From the NCBI GenBank assembly GCA_029564595.1, contig JAKQPS010000071.1:1-18758 (forward strand): DNA of 18,758 nt, in the 5' to 3' direction. Each line of letters opens with the position of its first letter. Positions within the stretch are counted from its first letter, which is position 1. Positions 15,308-18,758 of this stretch are shown here, piece by piece. Origin of the DNA: a bacterium (lineage in GTDB: Bacteria; UBP15; UBA6099). The position numbers were made by a program, and so were the translations under genes. Under the pieces are notes generated by a model. That model was not told the DNA's origin. It searched no databases and was given only the letters and a program-made list of their open reading frames with translations.

Positions 15308-16792
15308 ATGAGACGAGTAAGACAAATATCGTTGTGGATGCTTCTTATTTTGCTGTTCTCCACCTCATGCTACGCGCTAAAGGAGAGGGATGTATGGGAG
15401 GACAAAGGTTCCTTCTGGAACGGGCGCGTATGGTTTGGAGTGCGTTCCCATGATGGTGGCGAGCCTGAAAAGAGCGTTACATGGATGCTATATAGCGTTG
15501 AGCCGGGTAGTGAAGAGAAACCTAGGGTAGAGGCAGGTGTGTCTATTCCACTGGAGCTTTTCTGGCTTTTCGACGGTGAAGACAGGCTTTGGGTAATTTC
15601 GGCAGAATCGGTGGGCTACTATAAAGATGGTCAACTCACATTTGTTGATATGAAGAATAAGTTGACGGATATTACAAAGCCTTTTCTGTATAATGGCAGG
15701 CCAGCAGTTGTGGATAACGATGGCTATTCACTTACTTTGTATACACTTGGAGAAAATGAATGGACTAAAGGCGAGTCATTCACGGTTAAACATAATCGCC
15801 CGGATAAACATATCTGGTGGTATATGGAAGTCATCGCTGACCAAGATATATTGCACTTGTTTCTACAGAATAAGGACGGCTTAATATATCATTTTGAAGG
15901 TATCCCAACAGGAGAATACGAGGATGTAACGCAGTGGGAATTGCTGGCCAGAATGGGCGGATATTGCTGTGGCGGATACTGGGCCAGTGTCATATTCAAA
16001 GATCAAGTGACTATATTTTATCCTGTGGGTGGTCTGTTGGCTCACATAGAGGGGTTCAAACTGGTAGAGAACAAGTGGAAACGTTTTTTCAAGCCCAAAG
16101 CAAGCATATATGCCACCAACTGTTACGGAGTCTATCCGACAGGACAGAATGATGATTTCCTGCTGTTGCATGATTCAGAAAAAGGCTGGCTGGAAGCAAT
16201 AACATTTCAAAATGGTGAAGAAATTTCAAGAACTATGCTGGGTTCTAAACTTACTCTGTATAATCTGTCGATTAAAATAATTGCCTATGCTATACTGATA
16301 GTACCCGTTGTTCTTTTGATATTTTTCTTCGTCAGGTTTTTCAGGAACCCATTTAAATTATCCAGATTTGCGCTCACCCGCTTCCACGAAACAAAAGAAT
16401 ATCCGAGAGAGAAGGTTGACGTTGCGGCAATAATGAACGCAGAGTTTAAGAAGATCAAAGGCCTTAATGTGAAAAAGTGGCCTGAGAAGAACGCAATATC
16501 AGTCCGGCATAGTTTCTTCCAGAGTTCGGCAAACTTTGGATTCACTCCGCTAATCCCGGCGATTATCGAGTTTGAGGAAGCGGGTAGAGTTGTAAAAGTT
16601 ACAATGACAGTAAAGATGCCGTTGACTATGGTTATCCTGTTTGTTTTGATGATTCTGTTGATATGTATTTTCCTTCCGTTCGCGATATGGGCTTGGAGTT
16701 CAACATCTAAAAACAAGTGCTCTCAGTTCTTCCACCTGTTTTTAGTATCACTTGGAATTGAAGAGGCTGTGGATGCAAATGAATTGATTTAA
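15308..16792 (+). CDS. Unrecognised membrane protein with extracytoplasmic beta-rich domain, paralogue A
   Basis: I do not recognise this 494-residue protein. It has a signal peptide (MLLILLFSTSCYA, likely cut after CYA) and an extracytoplasmic domain to about residue 318. That domain consists of repeated beta strands ending in aromatic or Gly-turn motifs (WNGRVWFG, RLWVISAE, GYYKDG, ILHLFLQNKDGLIYHF, IEGFKLVENKWKRF), suggesting a beta-propeller-like fold. A membrane helix (322-345) and a basic cytosolic domain of about 90 residues (NPFKLSRFALTRFHETKEYP...) follow. One more helix (about 440-463) precedes the conserved tail FFHLFLVSLGIEE. Its paralogue C lies convergent downstream. Codon use is much richer in A/T than in the efflux operon. 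The ribosome site is AAGGAGG, six bases before the ATG. The layout suggests a sensor or surface-sensing protein, which is inference. Confidence 0.75.
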   Translation: MRRVRQISLWMLLILLFSTSCYALKERDVWEDKGSFWNGRVWFGVRSHDGGEPEKSVTWMLYSVEPGSEEKPRVEAGVSIPLELFWLFDGEDRLWVISAESVGYYKDGQLTFVDMKNKLTDITKPFLYNGRPAVVDNDGYSLTLYTLGENEWTKGESFTVKHNRPDKHIWWYMEVIADQDILHLFLQNKDGLIYHFEGIPTGEYEDVTQWELLARMGGYCCGGYWASVIFKDQVTIFYPVGGLLAHIEGFKLVENKWKRFFKPKASIYATNCYGVYPTGQNDDFLLLHDSEKGWLEAITFQNGEEISRTMLGSKLTLYNLSIKIIAYAILIVPVVLLIFFFVRFFRNPFKLSRFALTRFHETKEYPREKVDVAAIMNAEFKKIKGLNVKKWPEKNAISVRHSFFQSSANFGFTPLIPAIIEFEEAGRVVKVTMTVKMPLTMVILFVLMILLICIFLPFAIWAWSSTSKNKCSQFFHLFLVSLGIEEAVDANELI

Positions 16793-16797
16793 ATACA

Positions 16798-16905
16798 ATG
16801 CTCAAAAGAATAGTGGCGAATCTTCTTGCGCTCGTGTTATTATTAGCTCTGCTGTAGTCTCCTGTTTTGGGGTGAAGAGATGTTTGACCTGATGCTGGTC
16901 TAACT
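16798..16905 (+). pseudogene. Decayed 3' end of a third copy of the membrane-protein family
   Basis: The DNA between the two convergent paralogues reads MLKRIVANLLALVLLLALL then a stop, a hydrophobic helix without a ribosome site. About 20 bases further, in another frame, it reads MFDLMLV, stop, LG and, after a one-base shift, IQEQ. This matches the C-terminal tails of the neighbours, FFDLILVYFGVEE (paralogue C) and FFHLFLVSLGIEE (paralogue A), in order and spacing after a membrane helix. Stops and frame changes show it is not expressed as a protein. It is on the same strand as paralogue A and starts five bases after its stop. Confidence 0.45.
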
Positions 16906-16955
16906 GGGATTCAGGAACAGCCGAAGGCACACATACTGGTTTTGAAAGCAGCCGC

Positions 16956-18482
16956 TTATAATAATTTTTCGATTTCTTTTTTTTCTTCGACTCCAAAATA
17001 TACAAGGATAAGATCAAAAAACTCTTTGAATTGTTTTTTCCCCATTCTGACCTGAAATAATAATGCTACTGGAACTACAACGAAGAACATCATAAGTGTG
17101 ATATAAACAAGCATGTTGCCCTTTGAATCTATGCCATATGTATTTGATAGAAGCGGTATAAACACAAGAAAAAGACTCAAAAATATCAACAGAAGAAAAT
17201 TAGGGAGCTTTGAAACAAGTTTGATTTTTACCTTGCCTGCTGACTCCTCAAAATACATGATTGATAGTGAAATGGCCTTCATCCCGCCACCCGGAGTTAA
17301 TCGCTGCGAAAATTTCGGGCGTATTGTTAAGGCTTTGTGTTCCGGACGAGGCTTTATTACATAGGATTTGGTCTTGGAGTAATCGCGTGACATTATATCG
17401 TGGACATTTACTTCGGCTATAGGATACTCCCTTGCTTCCGAATACTGCGTGATGGCATACCTGTAAGCCCAGAATGGATTCAACATTATCACGACAAGTC
17501 CGCCGATGAGTATGAAAATGAGCAGCAGTTCGAAGAACAGCATTGCCCCCAGCACCGAAACCTCTCCGATTCTGAAGGATGATACAACTTTGTCGCCATC
17601 AACTACAATGCCCTTAGCCCTATACATAGTCTCATGAAACACTAAAAATTTATTTCCCACTATTGGGAAAACCCCAAAACTTCTCTCTCCTGCGAATATC
17701 GAGTTGGCGCTTCTATAAATATTCTCCCATCCATTCTCTGTTAAAACAAAACCTTCTATCCCACCCCATAAGAAACTCCCAACACTATAAAAAACGCTAG
17801 GTTTGCCGCCAATGTCAGCAGTTACCCAATATCCGCTATAATCTGTGACAGGTTCCCACTTTTTACATTCGGCATGTTCCTCGTCTGGTATTCCTATGTG
17901 ATGATATATACCCCCCTTATTGCTCAGGAATAAATGTAAATCATCACCTATCACGATAGTTTCGAGAAACTCATCCGCATCATCATCATTATCGTGAACG
18001 AGTTTGAAGGAACTCAATTCCTGCCAAGCATCTTCACTGAAAGATTTCAAGATACAGTCTTTGCTCTTATGTTCAATTACAGTCGGGAATCCATGAAATA
18101 TAAACGGTCTGGTAAAATCAGCAGGCATTTCATCCGTTTCAACTTGCAGATATTTTTCCCCGTTGAAATAACCCGTGGTTTCATCGGAAATTAGCCATAA
18201 TCTGTCAGTATCGCCGACCATCCAGAAGCTTCTAACGGGAAGTTTGATCTGAAACTCAAGTCGGGGAGGTTCCTTTGAGTTAATATCATAACTGTAAATC
18301 TTGTGGCCCCTTTCGCACAACAAACCCTCACACTTCTTAGGCATCCGTTCAGAAAACCAGAATCGGTCATTCCAGTATGCCGCTCTGTCTGTGTTTATCG
18401 TGTACAATGCTGAGAAGGAGCATTTGGGGGCTAGTAGGATAATAACGGAGACAACAATAATTGTTCGTATCGGCGTTTTCAT
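16956..18482 (-). CDS. Unrecognised membrane protein with extracytoplasmic beta-rich domain, paralogue C
   Basis: This 508-residue protein is a paralogue of the + strand gene at 15308. Shared features, in order, include YWNDRFWF, RLWLISDE, GYFNGEK, DFTRPFIFHGFPTV, LHLFLSNKGGIYH, IEGFVLTENGW, FGVFPIVGNKFLVFHE, AITQYSEAREYP and FFDLILVYFGVEE. It has a signal peptide (IRTIIVVSVIILLAP, SFSA), an extracytoplasmic beta-rich domain to about 308, then membrane helix 1 (310-334). A cytosolic domain of about 90 residues follows, then helices 2 (427-446) and 3 (457-477), placing the charged tail in the cytosol. The start at 18482 is chosen because GGGAGGGGA precedes it, while the ATG 27 bases upstream has no ribosome site. 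The function is unknown. The DNA is A+T-rich. Confidence 0.75.
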   Translation of the reverse strand: MKTPIRTIIVVSVIILLAPKCSFSALYTINTDRAAYWNDRFWFSERMPKKCEGLLCERGHKIYSYDINSKEPPRLEFQIKLPVRSFWMVGDTDRLWLISDETTGYFNGEKYLQVETDEMPADFTRPFIFHGFPTVIEHKSKDCILKSFSEDAWQELSSFKLVHDNDDDADEFLETIVIGDDLHLFLSNKGGIYHHIGIPDEEHAECKKWEPVTDYSGYWVTADIGGKPSVFYSVGSFLWGGIEGFVLTENGWENIYRSANSIFAGERSFGVFPIVGNKFLVFHETMYRAKGIVVDGDKVVSSFRIGEVSVLGAMLFFELLLIFILIGGLVVIMLNPFWAYRYAITQYSEAREYPIAEVNVHDIMSRDYSKTKSYVIKPRPEHKALTIRPKFSQRLTPGGGMKAISLSIMYFEESAGKVKIKLVSKLPNFLLLIFLSLFLVFIPLLSNTYGIDSKGNMLVYITLMMFFVVVPVALLFQVRMGKKQFKEFFDLILVYFGVEEKKEIEKLL

Positions 18483-18534
18483 TCCCCTCCCGCATATACG
18501 ATAACTCATTCACTACCGATATGGCCATGTTAAT

Positions 18535-18562
18535 ATTTTAATTACCTATCATCATATGTTAA
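18535..18562 (-). promoter_or_regulatory. Candidate promoter for paralogue C
   Basis: On the minus strand, TTAACA (18562-18557) and TAAAAT (18540-18535) are separated by 16 bases, about 53 bases upstream of the ATG at 18482. The heptamer ATGTTAA occurs three times on the + strand (18527, 18556, 18595), overlapping or flanking this promoter, and might be a regulator site. Confidence 0.4.
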
Positions 18563-18758
18563 CACGATAACTATTAAAAGCATACTCCAACACCATGTTA
18601 AAAGCTTCTTTGCAAATCAATGCTGTTCAATCAAGCGACCTCCAGAGATAGTTGCGTAAAAGCGGGCGGTGGAAAAGGTTCTTTCCATTTTTCGTGAAGC
18701 AGATACTGGAGGGGGTGGCTCGAGAATATATTCAACTGAATGAGGGACAAGATACGCG
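18563..18758. other. Right-edge region, possible decayed transposase start
   Basis: No intact gene is supported. On the + strand a frame near 18669 reads VEKVLSIFREADTGGG, resembling the first helix of IS3-type OrfA transposases (I-L-R-E-A-x-x-G). After a one-base shift it reads GVAREYIQLNEG, resembling the second helix. Composition becomes richer in G+C again. The window ends before this can be tested. Confidence 0.2.

Noticed and set aside
18483-18509. Upstream start for paralogue C (nine extra codons)
   Set aside because: There is no ribosome site before it, and the GGGAGGGGA ribosome site of the downstream ATG lies inside this extension.
1-18758. CRISPR arrays, tRNA or rRNA genes
   Set aside because: I saw no regularly spaced direct repeats, no tRNA-like cloverleaf with a CCA end and no conserved rRNA segments.

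Overview
This is a high-G+C bacterial window whose last quarter is clearly richer in A+T. The cell envelope looks Gram-negative: there is a TolC-type outer-membrane channel with its adaptor and ABC transporter, Tat and Sec signal peptides, and a LolA-like/DUF1571-like exported protein. Several proteins are unusual family members: a divergent chorismate synthase, an alkaline-phosphatase-fold protein without its active-site residues, and a flavin oxidoreductase without its usual histidine. This suggests a poorly sampled, non-proteobacterial lineage. I cannot name the phylum from sequence alone.

Left part (1-6000). The window opens with the first 31 codons of a leftward ADP-ribosylglycohydrolase. 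A 394-base gap follows, holding hairpins that recur near 14.8 kb. Next are two tandem, recently duplicated Tat-exported metallophosphoesterases on the + strand. Facing them are three leftward genes, in transcription order: a four-helix membrane protein with an internal duplication, a secreted LolA-like/DUF1571-like protein, and an FMN-dependent enoyl-reductase/nitronate-monooxygenase-type oxidoreductase.

Middle (6000-14730), all on the + strand. A promoter with a roughly 160-base leader precedes a divergent AroC-family protein, which ends near a strong A/T-rich hairpin. Then comes an alkaline-phosphatase-superfamily pseudoenzyme. After it is a compact four-gene operon for a tripartite efflux pump: a MacA-like adaptor carrying a disordered insert of about 130 residues, a MacB-type ATPase, a separate MacB-type permease and a TolC-like channel.

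Right part (14730-18758). After a second, more complete copy of the hairpin repeat the composition shifts to A+T. Here lie two convergent paralogues of a membrane protein family I do not recognise. Each has a signal peptide, an extracytoplasmic beta-rich domain of about 290 residues, one membrane helix, a cytosolic domain of about 90 residues, and further membrane helices. Between their 3' ends is what appears to be a decayed 3' end of a third copy. The best candidates for something undescribed are this family and the pseudoenzyme/divergent-enzyme pair at 6.3-9.5 kb.
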